Part shown: positions 26,801-35,459 of the stretch, piece after piece
Layout of the letters: every line of letters begins with the position of its first letter
Numbering within the stretch: the stretch's first letter is position 1
Assembly: GCF_001629735.1 (NCBI RefSeq)
Contig: NZ_CP015224.1
Coordinates: forward strand, 744,001 to 808,000
Direction of reading: 5' to 3'
Source of the DNA: Lysinibacillus sphaericus
Lineage (GTDB): Bacteria; Bacillota; Bacilli; Bacillales_A; Planococcaceae
Length of the DNA: 64,000 bases
Notes under the pieces: generated by a model
Told to the model about the DNA's origin: nothing
Seen by the model: the letters and a program-made list of their open reading frames with translations, nothing else
Database searches by the model: none
Translations under genes and position numbers: made by a program

Positions 26801-26975
26801 TTGCTCTAAGTGGCAGCATAACACGCCCTTGAATCATCGCTGGCGGCTGATCGGTCTTCAATTGAACCCCGTCAACAGTAATTGTGATGGCTTTTGCCGC
26901 TTGTGCGGTTGCCGGTTGCAGCAATAGCGGTACAATAAGCATTGCTGCAAAAAATAAAGTCCATATTTTTTTCAT
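23880..26975 (-). CDS. Secreted repeat protein with copper-amine-oxidase N domain
   Basis: 1031 residues. ATG 26975 (MKKIWTLFF) follows GGGTGG; the signal peptide ends near ATAQA. Two halves of a copper-amine-oxidase-N (CAO_N1/stalk) domain follow: QGRVMLPLRAIFEALGANVNWD and RGRTMVPVRFVSEALGQEVDWN, a wall-associated module common in Firmicutes. Residues about 150-1010 are seven repeats of roughly 115 residues that look like fibronectin-type sandwiches; six of them begin V.D(I/V).D.GDGRD(fourth GNGRD), where acidic residues could bind calcium, and the seventh is degenerate. Each repeat ends in an SITL-like strand. Likely an extracellular adhesive or matrix protein; no catalytic residues are seen. 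Monocistronic. Confidence 0.85.
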   Translation of the reverse strand: MKKIWTLFFAAMLIVPLLLQPATAQAAKAITITVDGVQLKTDQPPAMIQGRVMLPLRAIFEALGANVNWDSRSQTVTGFKGDTTVVLKMKSKVATIDGQSVTLDVPAQILRGRTMVPVRFVSEALGQEVDWNSKNQTVTIISDTPTYISISPASNVSVRDVNDQGDGRDMEISFSRSSTESYVDHYRVMVLKASKSFNLASALKVSPSNYTVVSTSNSNRAVTLSQNSRDVDGDFIRNDQPYVVRILAVGKGSYSSVLSSSSAKITLTNLSSVTEVTNVKMNDINDFGDGRDISVSFTRPQNDNNISNYRMYIVKSRDASNFSLTTANNLSSSYYTTVNKSGNNGSILTGTLSSTARDTAGDLIKNNVPYTAFVMSVSNTNSLGNKLSSGSSSVTLSQNTMSTPIITQVSDINDFGDGRDLRVSFNKVSDESTLSAYRIFVVRANNYSNFTLTKANSLSSTYYTQVNKTGYNITQVLSSGARDTDGYPIQNGVSYRVFVMAVTNNSANNTLSSASNTITLYSSNAGAVSNLYANDVSDYGNGRDLFVSFNKAVDESIISHYRILVVPTAYYNSFSLTEANNVSSSNYTTVYKSGKSTYEQTLSENTRDVRGNTIKEGTSYRIYVLTVANGIGSNALSAPTSTITLNKNFNVQAVSNLNVADIDDNGDGRDVQVTFTKPSNESNVNHYRILIVPTAYYSSFNLSQANSSNYYITESKGGNITTTRTLDGIRDVRGNFITEGTSYRVYVLTVSNGNSPNTYALSSASPVITLSKSKAVQAVSNINVSDVGDYGDGRDLQISFSKPSDESNIGSYRILVVPASKANGFDVNAAIKATNFMDINKGQSSISLGTGSKDTEGRLITNGEEYRIYILSVGNGTSKAMYNLSYPSSSITLVDHSAPVAVENVQLSIQGQQNRYSDITISFDVKNGQNVTEYRVFMLPKDAADGFKDSDAINNNYSTRIYQNGLPNVSQSLNIDLDAFGKPLTASIEYVAKVLAVGKGNYLSTTSNSVMLLEKPDNTSGAASQDAQINP

Positions 26976-27305
26976 ATATTCCACCCTTCTTCATGCCATA
27001 TAACTGACGCAGCATGACAACTTATTTAACGTATCAAAGGCCTAAAAGTTTCACCATTTTACCTCTAAAAGAAAATTTAACCATTAGTTGCTATATCGCA
27101 GTATTTCCTTGTCTACATATCGTAGAAGCTGTAAGAGAATTTTAAGAGGGAAGGTGGTAGGAGGATTAGCAAAAATAGTGGATGACACTGCCTTTATACA
27201 ATAAAGAAGGCAACTCTCTCACCCATAGTCGCTTCCACTGAATGAGAGGTTGGTGACTATAGATAAAAGAATTGCCGAGAAATTAGAATGGCTTACTTTT
27301 TGGTG
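26976..27305. other. Intergenic region with hairpins
   Basis: About 330 bases between two leftward genes. It carries the promoter of the repeat-protein gene and a TGCCTTTA/TAAAGAAGGCA hairpin near 27189-27212, perhaps part of the tldE transcript end. No gene is visible. Confidence 0.4.
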
Positions 27306-28649
27306 TTATTCCACTGTTACAGATAGTTCCTTTACAAGTAGCGATGAGGAGCCATATCCTCCTGGTAGGAAGTAAAGATCAGAGCTAGTTTCTTTAATAT
27401 CCTGTAAAAAATCGAAAAAATTACCTGCTATCGTCATTTGCTTAACAGGGGAGGAAATTTTACCATTTTGAATTTGAAATCCTTTAGCAGCGACTGAAAA
27501 ATCACCTGAAACCGTATTCGTACCAGAATGAAGCCCAGATAATTCAGTAATTAATACACCGTTACCAACCGACTGAATTAATTCATCTAGAGATTTCTCA
27601 CCAGTTGAAATATATAAAATTTGGGGCGCAATCGTTAAGGCTCCTTTATAGGAATCTTTATGGGCATGCCCTGTTGTTTCACAGTTATCTTTTTTGGCCG
27701 TTTTTCTATTATGCAGAAGTGTTTGGAGTGTCCCCTCTAAAATAATTTCCTGCTCTTTTGTTGCAACACCCTCACCATCAAAGCTTGCTCCAGACAATGC
27801 GGCAGGATGGAATGGAGTACTTAGTAGGGAAACTGCCCCTGATGCCACCTTTTGTCCCACCTTTCCCTTTAATAGAGATTGATCTTTTTGAGCATTTTCA
27901 GCTGACAGTATCGGCATAAATGTTTCTAATAATGATGCTGATGCATCAGAGCGAAGTATGATTGGATACTTTCCACTAGGAATCGATTTTTCACCTAAAT
28001 TCGCAAGAGCTTCCTCAGCTGCTTCCTTGGCAATATCATCAGCATGCAGAGAAGGAAAATCACGTGTCATTTTCAAATAACGTCCTGTTTTCATCTCTTC
28101 ACCCTCTTTTACAACGGTGGAGAGGAAAATCACGAGGCCGTTCTCCTTATGTGATAAGGCAAGATTTTTACTATTCACTAATGAGCGTTCAGTCGTATAT
28201 TCTTGCAGGAAACAATAATCAAGAGCAATGATACGTGAATCGTATGCGCGAATTTTTTCTTCGATGGAACGAAGGAGCTCTATTTTTTCTGGAATTCCGA
28301 TAGTCTCTAATTCTTCATTGTAATATTCATAGGATGGGTATTTAGCGCTGCCATGAAAAATGGCTACGCCCTCATCTTCATCAAGTATGTTTGCATTTGC
28401 TTTTGCGCTATTAATTAAAAAGGAAATCGAATCATCGTCTAGTTTTTCTGTATAGGAATAGCCCATTTTTCCGTTGTAAAGCCCTCGTAGACTTAGCCCT
28501 CCGTCCTCAGAGGTTTCGTAGCTATCTATCTCGCCCTTGTAGAGCATGCATCGAATTGATTTATTTTGTTCATAATAAACCTCCGCTTCTATAAATCCCG
28601 CTTCTTGTGCCTTGTCTAATAGTCTTTCCTGGTATTTAGCAATGTTCAT
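27306..28649 (-). CDS. tldE: TldE/PmbA metalloprotease partner
   Basis: 447 residues of the TldE/PmbA family. It pairs with TldD to form a heterodimeric protease in which only TldD carries the metal site; the complex trims flexible peptides, including precursors of some ribosomal peptide natural products. N-terminal YYEQNKSIRCMLYKGEIDSYETSEDGGLSLRG and C-terminal LITELSGLHSGTNTVSGDFSVAAKGF are family signatures. No HExxxH motif is present, as expected for TldE. GGGGGA precedes ATG 28649, three bases after the tldD stop: an operon with tldD. Confidence 0.93.
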   Translation of the reverse strand: MNIAKYQERLLDKAQEAGFIEAEVYYEQNKSIRCMLYKGEIDSYETSEDGGLSLRGLYNGKMGYSYTEKLDDDSISFLINSAKANANILDEDEGVAIFHGSAKYPSYEYYNEELETIGIPEKIELLRSIEEKIRAYDSRIIALDYCFLQEYTTERSLVNSKNLALSHKENGLVIFLSTVVKEGEEMKTGRYLKMTRDFPSLHADDIAKEAAEEALANLGEKSIPSGKYPIILRSDASASLLETFMPILSAENAQKDQSLLKGKVGQKVASGAVSLLSTPFHPAALSGASFDGEGVATKEQEIILEGTLQTLLHNRKTAKKDNCETTGHAHKDSYKGALTIAPQILYISTGEKSLDELIQSVGNGVLITELSGLHSGTNTVSGDFSVAAKGFQIQNGKISSPVKQMTIAGNFFDFLQDIKETSSDLYFLPGGYGSSSLLVKELSVTVE

Positions 28650-28652
28650 TCA

Positions 28653-30041
28653 TCATTCCCCCTTCGTTCCACCAACTGTTATTTCGCTTACCCGAATCAT
28701 TGGCTGACCAACATTGACAGGAAGACTTCCGCTTAGAGAACCACACATACCTGCTCCATGAGCGAGATTATTACCTACTCGATCAACGAGCTGCAATGTT
28801 TTTGCGCCATTGCCAATGAGTGTTGCGCCCCGTACAGGGCGGTCAATTTTTCCATTTTTAACGATATAGGCCTCCATTACGGCAAAATTATAATCGCCAG
28901 TAGAAGGGGAAACTTGTCCACCTCCCATATACTTTGCGTAAATACCATACTCGGTCGATGCAATAATATCGGCTGGCGTAGATGTGCCTGGGGCAATATA
29001 CGTATTTGTCATACGTGATGTGGGGTTAAATCGATAGGATTGTCGACGAGAAGAGCCAGTTGGCTGTGCATCCATACGGCGAGCATTAAATTTATCAATT
29101 AAATAGCCCTTTAAAATCCCATTTTCAATTAAAATGTTCTTTCTAGTTTTTTCTCCCTCGTCATCAATATTTAATGATCCCCACTCGTTCGGAAGTGTAC
29201 CATCATCAATATATGTAACAATTTCAGGAGCGACTTGTTCACCGATACGATTGGCAAATACTGAATTATTTTTAGCAACAGCAGTTGCCTCTAAGCCATG
29301 TCCACAAGCCTCATGGAAAATGACACCACCAAATTCATTATCAATAATGACAGGGAATTTACCGCTTGGACATTCATCTGCATGAAGCATTGTGACTGCG
29401 ATACGTGCAGCTTCTCCTGCATAATGGTTTAGGTCTAGCTTTTCAATAAATTCAAAGCCTGCATGTGCACCTGGGCCATAGAAGCCCGTTTGTACCTCAG
29501 TACCCTCTGTAGCTGTCGCTTGCATACTAAGTCTACTGTGAACGCGTGTATCCTCAACAAGCTTACCCTCTGAATTTGCAATCAGTACGTTTTGTTGTTC
29601 ATCAAAATATCGAACTTTTACCTGATGAATTCGGGGATCATAATGTCTGGCAATAGAGTCTGCTTGTCGCATAATAGCTGTTTTTCTTGCGTGTTCCACT
29701 GTATGAGGCATGCGGAGAATTTGATGAATAGGAGTGATGATTTCTTTATGCAAAGGGTGAATGGTACCCGATTTACCGCCTTTGATGGCCAGGGCTGCAC
29801 GCTCTGCCGCTGCTAATAAACCTGCCTCAGAAAAATCATTGGTGTAAGTATAGATGCTTTGAAGTCCTGAAAAAATGCGGATACCAATTCCAAAATCACG
29901 CCCAGTAATACTTTGTTCAATTTTGCCGCTTTGTAAGACAAAGTCATTGACATATTTATCTTCAATAAAAATTTCTGAAAAATCCCCACCAGTTGCTAGC
30001 GCTGCTTCAAGGACATTTTCAATAATGGATTGTTTGATCAT
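28653..30041 (-). CDS. tldD: TldD metalloprotease
   Basis: 462 residues, first gene of the tldD-tldE pair, with AGGAGG before ATG 30041. The zinc-binding HEACGH motif (HExxxH) is at about residue 245, in GGVIFHEACGHGLEATAV, and the following family blocks EWGSLNIDDEGEKTRKNILIENGILKGYL and GSSRRQSYR are intact. With TldE it forms a cytoplasmic protease whose active site lies in an enclosed cavity. No clear natural-product cluster flanks it, so a general peptide-processing role is likely. Confidence 0.95.
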   Translation of the reverse strand: MIKQSIIENVLEAALATGGDFSEIFIEDKYVNDFVLQSGKIEQSITGRDFGIGIRIFSGLQSIYTYTNDFSEAGLLAAAERAALAIKGGKSGTIHPLHKEIITPIHQILRMPHTVEHARKTAIMRQADSIARHYDPRIHQVKVRYFDEQQNVLIANSEGKLVEDTRVHSRLSMQATATEGTEVQTGFYGPGAHAGFEFIEKLDLNHYAGEAARIAVTMLHADECPSGKFPVIIDNEFGGVIFHEACGHGLEATAVAKNNSVFANRIGEQVAPEIVTYIDDGTLPNEWGSLNIDDEGEKTRKNILIENGILKGYLIDKFNARRMDAQPTGSSRRQSYRFNPTSRMTNTYIAPGTSTPADIIASTEYGIYAKYMGGGQVSPSTGDYNFAVMEAYIVKNGKIDRPVRGATLIGNGAKTLQLVDRVGNNLAHGAGMCGSLSGSLPVNVGQPMIRVSEITVGGTKGE

Positions 30042-30218
30042 ATATCTTCCTCCTTTTCTTGATTATACCAAATAATTAAAAAATTCTGCATTATTCTATT
30101 TTCCTAGATTTGAAGATAGCTTCACATAAATTTATGTATATTACGTAAAAAATTTTTTTATGACATATTTCTCTAACCATTTCACCACACTAACAGAAAG
30201 ACAGAGGAAGGTGAAAAG

Positions 30219-30443
30219 ATGCAACAACCATATAATGTCGGTGATATCGTTTATATTTTTTATCGGAATCCTCATATTCAGGATGTAGCGAATATACAGG
30301 AAGCCGCGGTGGTTAATCATCCAGAGCAACCAGAGGAGCTAGCCGTATTCCTATTTGAAACCTATTATCCGATAACGAATGATATGTTAATTTTTTCAAG
30401 TGAAATGGCGGCTGAGCAAGCCTACCACCAGTATTTTCATTGA
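30219..30443 (+). CDS. splA: SplA, regulator of spore photoproduct lyase operon
   Basis: 74 residues, encoded directly upstream of splB in the same direction, 12 bases apart, as in Bacillus. The sequence starts YNVGDIVYIFYRNPHIQDVANIQEAAVVNHPEQPEELAVF and ends with a hydrophobic/aromatic tail. SplA in Bacillus is a small negative regulator of spl expression in the forespore. Start ATG 30219 follows AGGAAGGTG. Identification rests on position and general likeness. Confidence 0.85.
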   Translation: MQQPYNVGDIVYIFYRNPHIQDVANIQEAAVVNHPEQPEELAVFLFETYYPITNDMLIFSSEMAAEQAYHQYFH

Positions 30444-30455
30444 GGGAGGATAACG

Positions 30456-31484
30456 ATGAATAAACCATTTATCCCTCAGCTCGTCTATTTTGAGCCTGAT
30501 GCGCTCCACTATCCGTTAGGTCAGGAGTTAAAAGAAAAGTTTGAGCAGATGGGAATCGAAATACGCTATACAACTTCGCATAACCAAGTAAGAAATCTCC
30601 CTGGAGACAATGATTTTCAAAAGTATCGAGTAGCCAAATCTACTTTGGTAGTGGGCATCCGGAAAACGTTAAAGTTTGATACATCCAAGCCTTCCGCTGA
30701 ATATGCCATTCCATTTGCCACTGGCTGTATGGGTCATTGCCATTATTGTTATTTACAAACAACGATGGGTAGCAAGCCTTATATTCGTACGTATGTTAAT
30801 GTGGATGAAATATTGGAGCAGGCTGATCATTATATGGCTGAACGTGCTCCTGACATTACACGTTTTGAGGCATCCTGTACGTCCGATATTGTAGGGATTG
30901 ACCATCTCACACATACATTGAAACGTGCTATTGAGCATTTTGGACAAAGTGAATTAGGTCAATTACGATTTGTGACGAAGTTCCATCATGTGGATCACCT
31001 ATTGGATGCTAAACATAATGGTAAAACAAGATTCCGTTTTAGCGTCAATGCGGATTATGTGATTAAGCATTTTGAGCCTGGAACTTCTCCATTAGCAAAA
31101 AGAATTGAGGCGGCTGGGAAAGTGGCAAGGGCTGGCTATCCGCTCGGTTTCATCGTTGCCCCCATTTATCTACATGATGGATGGCAGGAGGGGTATTATC
31201 AGATGTTTGAGCGGTTAGATGCTGAATTACCAAAAGATGTGCGTGAGGATATTACGTTTGAGTTTATCCAGCATCGCTTTACGAAGCCAGCTAAACGTGT
31301 GATTGAAAAAAATTATCCGATGACAAAGCTAGAACTTGACGAAACCGTGAGACGATATAAATGGGGGAAATATGGAATAGGTAAATACATTTATCAAAAA
31401 GATGAGGAAGAAGATATTAAAGAACATTTATATGGCTATATGAAAAAGTTCTTCCCGCAAGCGAAATTAGAATATTTTACGTAA
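30456..31484 (+). CDS. splB: Spore photoproduct lyase
   Basis: 342 residues. A radical-SAM enzyme that reverts the spore photoproduct, a UV-induced thymine dimer of spore DNA, during germination. The iron-sulfur motif CMGHCHYC (CxxxCxxC) is at about residue 90, just after YAIPFATG. Further blocks such as RYTTSHNQVRNLPG upstream and FEFIQHRFTKPAKRVI downstream match SplB. GAGGGAGGA precedes ATG 30456. In Bacillus a conserved cysteine near residue 140 is the hydrogen donor; here EASCTSDIVGIDHL supplies one at the right place. Confidence 0.96.
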   Translation: MNKPFIPQLVYFEPDALHYPLGQELKEKFEQMGIEIRYTTSHNQVRNLPGDNDFQKYRVAKSTLVVGIRKTLKFDTSKPSAEYAIPFATGCMGHCHYCYLQTTMGSKPYIRTYVNVDEILEQADHYMAERAPDITRFEASCTSDIVGIDHLTHTLKRAIEHFGQSELGQLRFVTKFHHVDHLLDAKHNGKTRFRFSVNADYVIKHFEPGTSPLAKRIEAAGKVARAGYPLGFIVAPIYLHDGWQEGYYQMFERLDAELPKDVREDITFEFIQHRFTKPAKRVIEKNYPMTKLELDETVRRYKWGKYGIGKYIYQKDEEEDIKEHLYGYMKKFFPQAKLEYFT

Positions 31485-31485
31485 T

Positions 31486-31519
31486 GAGAGAGAGCCTTTG
31501 TCGTTCTCTCTAAATTTTT
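31486..31519 (+). terminator. Terminator after splB
   Basis: GAGAGAG and CTCTCT pair around an eleven-base region, followed by a T-rich tail (AATTTTTATTT), starting right after the splB stop. Confidence 0.75.
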
Positions 31520-31628
31520 ATTTATGCTACATATAGTTCATGACATTGTTTGTGACTGTTCCTATTGTATAATCCCCCCTTCAATGGTAACGCTAACAGA
31601 GAACGACAAGCAGAAGAGGAGAACAAAG

Positions 31629-32564
31629 ATGGACTCATTTCAAGTAAATTGTTGGTCGGAGCATGAGGAACTAAAGGTGGTCATGCTTTGTGCACCTTCG
31701 ATAGTAGATGTAACTGATTCAAAAATAGCTGAGCAGGTTGGGTGGAGTGAGCCTGTCAACCATCATAAAGCTATGGAAAATTTCCTGGCATTGAAGACAA
31801 CGCTTGAAAACGCTGGGGTAAGAGTAATCGATTATGCCAAAGAATTAACAAAAGAACAGCAGTTGTTAAGTGAACAGCTCATTAATCGTTATTTTGTGCG
31901 CGATTTAGCCTGTGTTGTGGGGCAGCAGCTTTTACCTGGTAACGCTGGAAGCTCGTTAAGACGCCCTGAGTATCCATATGCTCATGCTATTTTAGCCAAG
32001 TGGTTTCCCGAACAATTTATAAGCAATGCACAGCCTTCTCAATCCCTTGAATGTGGGGATGTCATGCTATTAAATAAGGATGCAATCCTCATGAATCTAG
32101 GGATGAGAACTTCATTAGAGGCTGTTGAAAGCTTGAAGGAGCGCTTCTTTCAACAAGGATTTTCAGAAATTGCGGTTATTGATTTACCGAAAGGCAATGA
32201 TACGCTTCATTTAGATATGAATTGTAATGTTGTGAATCATAACTTAATGATTGCTAAAAGCTTTGTGCGTTATTTTCCTGTACAGGTGTTTACAGCCCAG
32301 GGAAGTTATTTTGATATGCCCGCACCATTTTTACAGCGTCATGGTTTTGATGTTTACTGGCTGGAAACCTATAAAACCATTCCGGACATTAACTTAATTA
32401 ATCTTGATCCAGAAACGTTAGTAATCAGTAAGCAGGCATCTAAGCAGCAGTTATTGAAGCATCCAATATTAAGTAAAAAGAAATTACTGGAAGTGGACAT
32501 CACAGAGCTTGAAAAAGGTGGTGGAGGCATTCGATGTATGACATTGCCTTTAGTAAGAAAGTAG
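31629..32564 (+). CDS. Amidinotransferase/arginine-deiminase-fold protein
   Basis: 311 residues from ATG 31629 with GAGGAG eight bases upstream. Features of the guanidine-modifying enzyme superfamily: ECGDVMLLNKDAILMNLGMRTS in the middle, a histidine in LHLDMNCNVV (about residue 198) and an active-site cysteine near the C-terminus in GGGGIRCMTLPL. Such enzymes hydrolyse or transfer the guanidino group of arginine, agmatine or methylarginine. The next gene, 15 bases on, is an amino-acid permease, suggesting that the pair imports and breaks down a guanidino amino acid. The exact substrate is not fixed by sequence. Confidence 0.8.
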   Translation: MDSFQVNCWSEHEELKVVMLCAPSIVDVTDSKIAEQVGWSEPVNHHKAMENFLALKTTLENAGVRVIDYAKELTKEQQLLSEQLINRYFVRDLACVVGQQLLPGNAGSSLRRPEYPYAHAILAKWFPEQFISNAQPSQSLECGDVMLLNKDAILMNLGMRTSLEAVESLKERFFQQGFSEIAVIDLPKGNDTLHLDMNCNVVNHNLMIAKSFVRYFPVQVFTAQGSYFDMPAPFLQRHGFDVYWLETYKTIPDINLINLDPETLVISKQASKQQLLKHPILSKKKLLEVDITELEKGGGGIRCMTLPLVRK

Positions 32565-32579
32565 TGAAGGGTTGATTAC

Positions 32580-33896
32580 ATGACATCAAATACAAGTAAG
32601 GGCAGGTTGTCCTGGTGGCAGCTTTCGCTTATCGGTATAGGCTGTACGCTAGGAACAGGTTTTTTTCTTGGAACAAGTATGGCCATTCATAAAAGTGGTC
32701 CGGCTGTTTTAATTCCTTTTTTATTAGCGGCTATTTGTACGTATATTGTTTATGATGCACTTGTTAAAATGTCTGTTGAGAATCCTGATAAAGGTTCATT
32801 TCGTACTTATGCTAAACAAGCATTTGGCAGGTGGGCGGGATTTAGTAATGGTTGGGTCTATTTAATCTCTGAAATTCTTATTATGGGGAGCCAGCTTATG
32901 GCGCTCGGAATTTTTACAAAGTTTTGGTTTCCCGCATTGCCATTATGGGTTGCAGCCTCTATCTATGCTGCTATAGGGTTAGTTGTGATTCTCACAGGGA
33001 TGAAGGGTTTTGAAAACTTCCAAAACATATTTGGAGCTTTAAAGGCGGCAGCGATTGTGATGTTTATTATCGTAGCCATTGTCATCATCACGAAAGGGTC
33101 ACAAGCCTCTACATTGGATTCACTCTATGCGAATTATGAAGAATTTTTCTCACAAGGTATAAAAGGAATTTGGCTCGGGCTATTGTATGCCTTTTACGCC
33201 TATGGAGGCATTGAAGTAATGGGGTTAATGGTCATTGATTTAAAAAATCCAAAAGAAGCACCAAAAGCAGGCAGAATAATGTTAGTAGTTATTACGATCA
33301 TTTTTTTAATGGCCATTGCACTTGCGTTAGCGCTTGTCTCTTGGAAGGACTTTACGATTGATGAGAGTCCCTTTATTACAGCCCTTCAAGGTTATCACAT
33401 TCCCTTTGTGGCAGATATTTTTAATGGTGTTTTAATCATTGCTGGATTTTCAACAATGGTAGCTTCTCTCTATGCGGTGATTACGATTCTTATTACACTG
33501 GCAGAGGATCATGATGCACCCAAAATACTAGCGAAGAAAGGGAAAAGAAAAGTTCCTATGCCTGCCTTTATATTTTTAACTGGTGGCTTAGTCATAACAA
33601 TCGTTATTGGCTTTCTCATGCCTGAAAAAATCTTTGAATATTTGATGACAGCAGCAGGTTTAATGTTGATTTATAACTGGCTCTTTATTTTAATAACCTA
33701 TATGAAGCTTATGGAGTTATCTAAGTGGGAGCATGTGAAAAATGGGTTGGGGATGCTGCTCATAGCGGTTACAGTATCGGGTACGCTAGGAGAAAAAACA
33801 AGCAGACTCGGCTTTTTCGTGAGCCTGCTCTTTCTTGTCCTTATAGGGATAGCAACCTGGATTGTTGTGAAAAGGCAAAGTCATAAGGAAGCCTAA
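32580..33896 (+). CDS. APC-family amino-acid permease
   Basis: 438 residues with about twelve membrane segments and no large soluble part. The APC signature GIGCTLGTGFFLGTSMAI lies in the first span, and GLLYAFYAYGGIEVMGLMV in span 6. It follows the amidinotransferase-like gene by 15 bases with GAAGGG as a ribosome site, so uptake of a cationic or guanidino amino acid is a reasonable inference. No terminator is seen before the convergent YqcI/YcgG gene, 11 bases away. Confidence 0.88.
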   Translation: MTSNTSKGRLSWWQLSLIGIGCTLGTGFFLGTSMAIHKSGPAVLIPFLLAAICTYIVYDALVKMSVENPDKGSFRTYAKQAFGRWAGFSNGWVYLISEILIMGSQLMALGIFTKFWFPALPLWVAASIYAAIGLVVILTGMKGFENFQNIFGALKAAAIVMFIIVAIVIITKGSQASTLDSLYANYEEFFSQGIKGIWLGLLYAFYAYGGIEVMGLMVIDLKNPKEAPKAGRIMLVVITIIFLMAIALALALVSWKDFTIDESPFITALQGYHIPFVADIFNGVLIIAGFSTMVASLYAVITILITLAEDHDAPKILAKKGKRKVPMPAFIFLTGGLVITIVIGFLMPEKIFEYLMTAAGLMLIYNWLFILITYMKLMELSKWEHVKNGLGMLLIAVTVSGTLGEKTSRLGFFVSLLFLVLIGIATWIVVKRQSHKEA

Positions 33897-33907
33897 TGGT
33901 TTGGACG

Positions 33908-34654
33908 TTATTTTTGCGACCTTCGTAAGAACGGACATTTGGACGGACTTTGATGATCATCACTTAAAAAATATTGCTTCCATTCATAACTATCTTCTTG
34001 ACCGTACCATTTTAAATCGGGATGTCCAGGGAGTGCATCATAATGGGCTATGCGTTGACGGATGAGCTTCTTTAATTTTCGCCCAAATGCAGTAGAGTCG
34101 TTTATTTCTTCAAAAATCCAGCGTGGCTGAATGGCCATGAGCAAAGTAGAGAAATGGCGACTCCTGCGCATTTTATGTGCGGGTGTTGCGCAGGAGATAA
34201 AATAGGGCTCACCGTTAAAACAAAACTCCCATTCATTGTGTGCGGGGTCGGTTGGTATTTGTTCAGGCCAATCGAGATCGTCGATGTTAGTTAATTGGTT
34301 AAGTATGGTCCAAAACAATTGCTGATAATCCTCGACTTTATAATTACAGAGCATATCTTGAGGGGTATGAAAGAATACAGTGAGTGTTGTATATTTACCA
34401 AAAGTTTGCGAGGATTTTGTGAATTCCTTTAAACAGTGTGCTAGCTCATGAATGGATTGCTCCTTCCGTGGATCTCCAATAAAACTATAGCGCAGATGAT
34501 TCGATAAAAACCCCATTCTGGCAGGTACACACGGAAAGGTATTTTCTTCATCAGCAATCGTGTTGGCAAAATCCATGTAGGCAGACTGTTGCCAAATTGG
34601 AAGTGTATCCAAATTTTCCTCAATCCACTTCCTGTCAAATATTCCTACGTCCAC
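33908..34654 (-). CDS. YqcI/YcgG family protein
   Basis: 248 residues from GTG 34654 with GGAGGAG upstream. YqcI/YcgG-like marks are FPCVPARMGF near residue 39, LRYSFIGDP, EWEFCFNGEPYFISCATPAHKMRRSRHF and PRWIFEE. The family is of unknown function; some members are linked to heme or to guanidine-type oxygenase biochemistry, which cannot be decided here. It ends 11 bases from the opposing permease gene. Family call is good, function unknown. Confidence 0.8.
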   Translation of the reverse strand: MDVGIFDRKWIEENLDTLPIWQQSAYMDFANTIADEENTFPCVPARMGFLSNHLRYSFIGDPRKEQSIHELAHCLKEFTKSSQTFGKYTTLTVFFHTPQDMLCNYKVEDYQQLFWTILNQLTNIDDLDWPEQIPTDPAHNEWEFCFNGEPYFISCATPAHKMRRSRHFSTLLMAIQPRWIFEEINDSTAFGRKLKKLIRQRIAHYDALPGHPDLKWYGQEDSYEWKQYFLSDDHQSPSKCPFLRRSQK

Positions 34655-34856
34655 TTGAGTCTCCTCCTTCTATACACCTTTATTCTATTAATGAAAAAGC
34701 CAATAGGTTACGAAATTATGATGAATATGTAAGGACATATGGATCAATTATAAATTACTCAATGGATGGCATGAAGAGTAGAGTCTTGCTTAATTTAGAT
34801 TGTTTTGAGCATGGGAGGAGCGGCATATAAACTAAAGATATTTGTTTTGAAAAATA

Positions 34857-34899
34857 GTGCAGCTTCAATGGCTGACTGATAAGAACATTGAAGCTGCAC
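34857..34899. terminator. Perfect hairpin terminator after the marR gene
   Basis: GTGCAGCTTCAATG and CATTGAAGCTGCAC form a fourteen-pair stem around fifteen bases, directly downstream of the MarR gene stop (reading leftward). Confidence 0.8.
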
Positions 34900-34902
34900 A
34901 TA

Positions 34903-35340
34903 TTATTCTTTTTGTTGAAAGACCTTTTGTTCCAGGATAGTTAGGGCAAGTTGAATATCCTTTATATCTTCCTGTGAAGCATGTTGAATAAGCTGTAAAA
35001 AGCGCTCCTCAATGCATGCAAAGGCCTCCTCCATCATTTTATCTCCCTCAATGGACAAGCGAATGTACTGCTTTCTTCGGTCCTCCGTGTCGTTGTATTT
35101 TTCAATGAGGTTTTGGTCTTGTAATTTTCGCAATTCACGACTTGTGTTGGGTAAAGACATATGCTGACATTCGCTTATTTCGGTAGGCGTTACGGGCTGG
35201 CTTACTTTAATATATTCAAGAATTTTATATTGAAGCGGTGTTATATTGGCAACGGTCACGTTTTGTGACAGCTCGTGTGTCACTTGATGGACACTTGCTG
35301 TAAACGTTACGAATTGATGAAATAAACTGCTTTTATCCAT
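34903..35340 (-). CDS. MarR-family transcriptional regulator
   Basis: 145 residues. ATG 35340 follows GAGGTGA; an upstream GTG at 35349 lies inside that site. Winged-helix DNA-binding region: ITPLQYKILEYIKVSQPVTPTEISECQHMSLPNTSRELRKLQDQNLIEKYNDTEDRRKQYIRLS (about 35-100), with the MarR DRR motif. It is transcribed away from a quinone-reductase gene; three imperfect palindromes lie between them, as expected for a repressor that controls both directions. Ligand unknown; similar pairs respond to quinones, phenols or redox stress. Confidence 0.88.
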   Translation of the reverse strand: MDKSSLFHQFVTFTASVHQVTHELSQNVTVANITPLQYKILEYIKVSQPVTPTEISECQHMSLPNTSRELRKLQDQNLIEKYNDTEDRRKQYIRLSIEGDKMMEEAFACIEERFLQLIQHASQEDIKDIQLALTILEQKVFQQKE

Positions 35341-35356
35341 TTGGATCACCTCTTAT

Positions 35357-35443
35357 TGTCAAGATAACAAATAACTTATCTTAAAACAATTATCATTTGA
35401 CAATAAAAAATGAATCGATTATTATTTAGTTATCAAATGATAA
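35357..35443. promoter_or_regulatory. Divergent control region with three MarR-like operators
   Basis: TTGTCAAGATAACAA (35357-35371), TTATCATTTGACAA (35390-35403) and TTATCAAATGATAA (35430-35443) share the half-site TTGTCA/TTATCA and are palindromic or nearly so. They span the gap between the marR gene and the quinone-reductase gene, the last one 16 bases before the reductase start. Confidence 0.7.
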
Positions 35444-35459
35444 GTAATGGAGGCGTAGT

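Noticed and set aside
23880..26975. A CRISPR-like or DNA tandem repeat
   Set aside because: Units are about 345 bases, diverged and in frame: protein domain repeats.
29134..29385. Rightward frame inside tldD
   Set aside because: tldD is an intact, well-conserved gene on the other strand.
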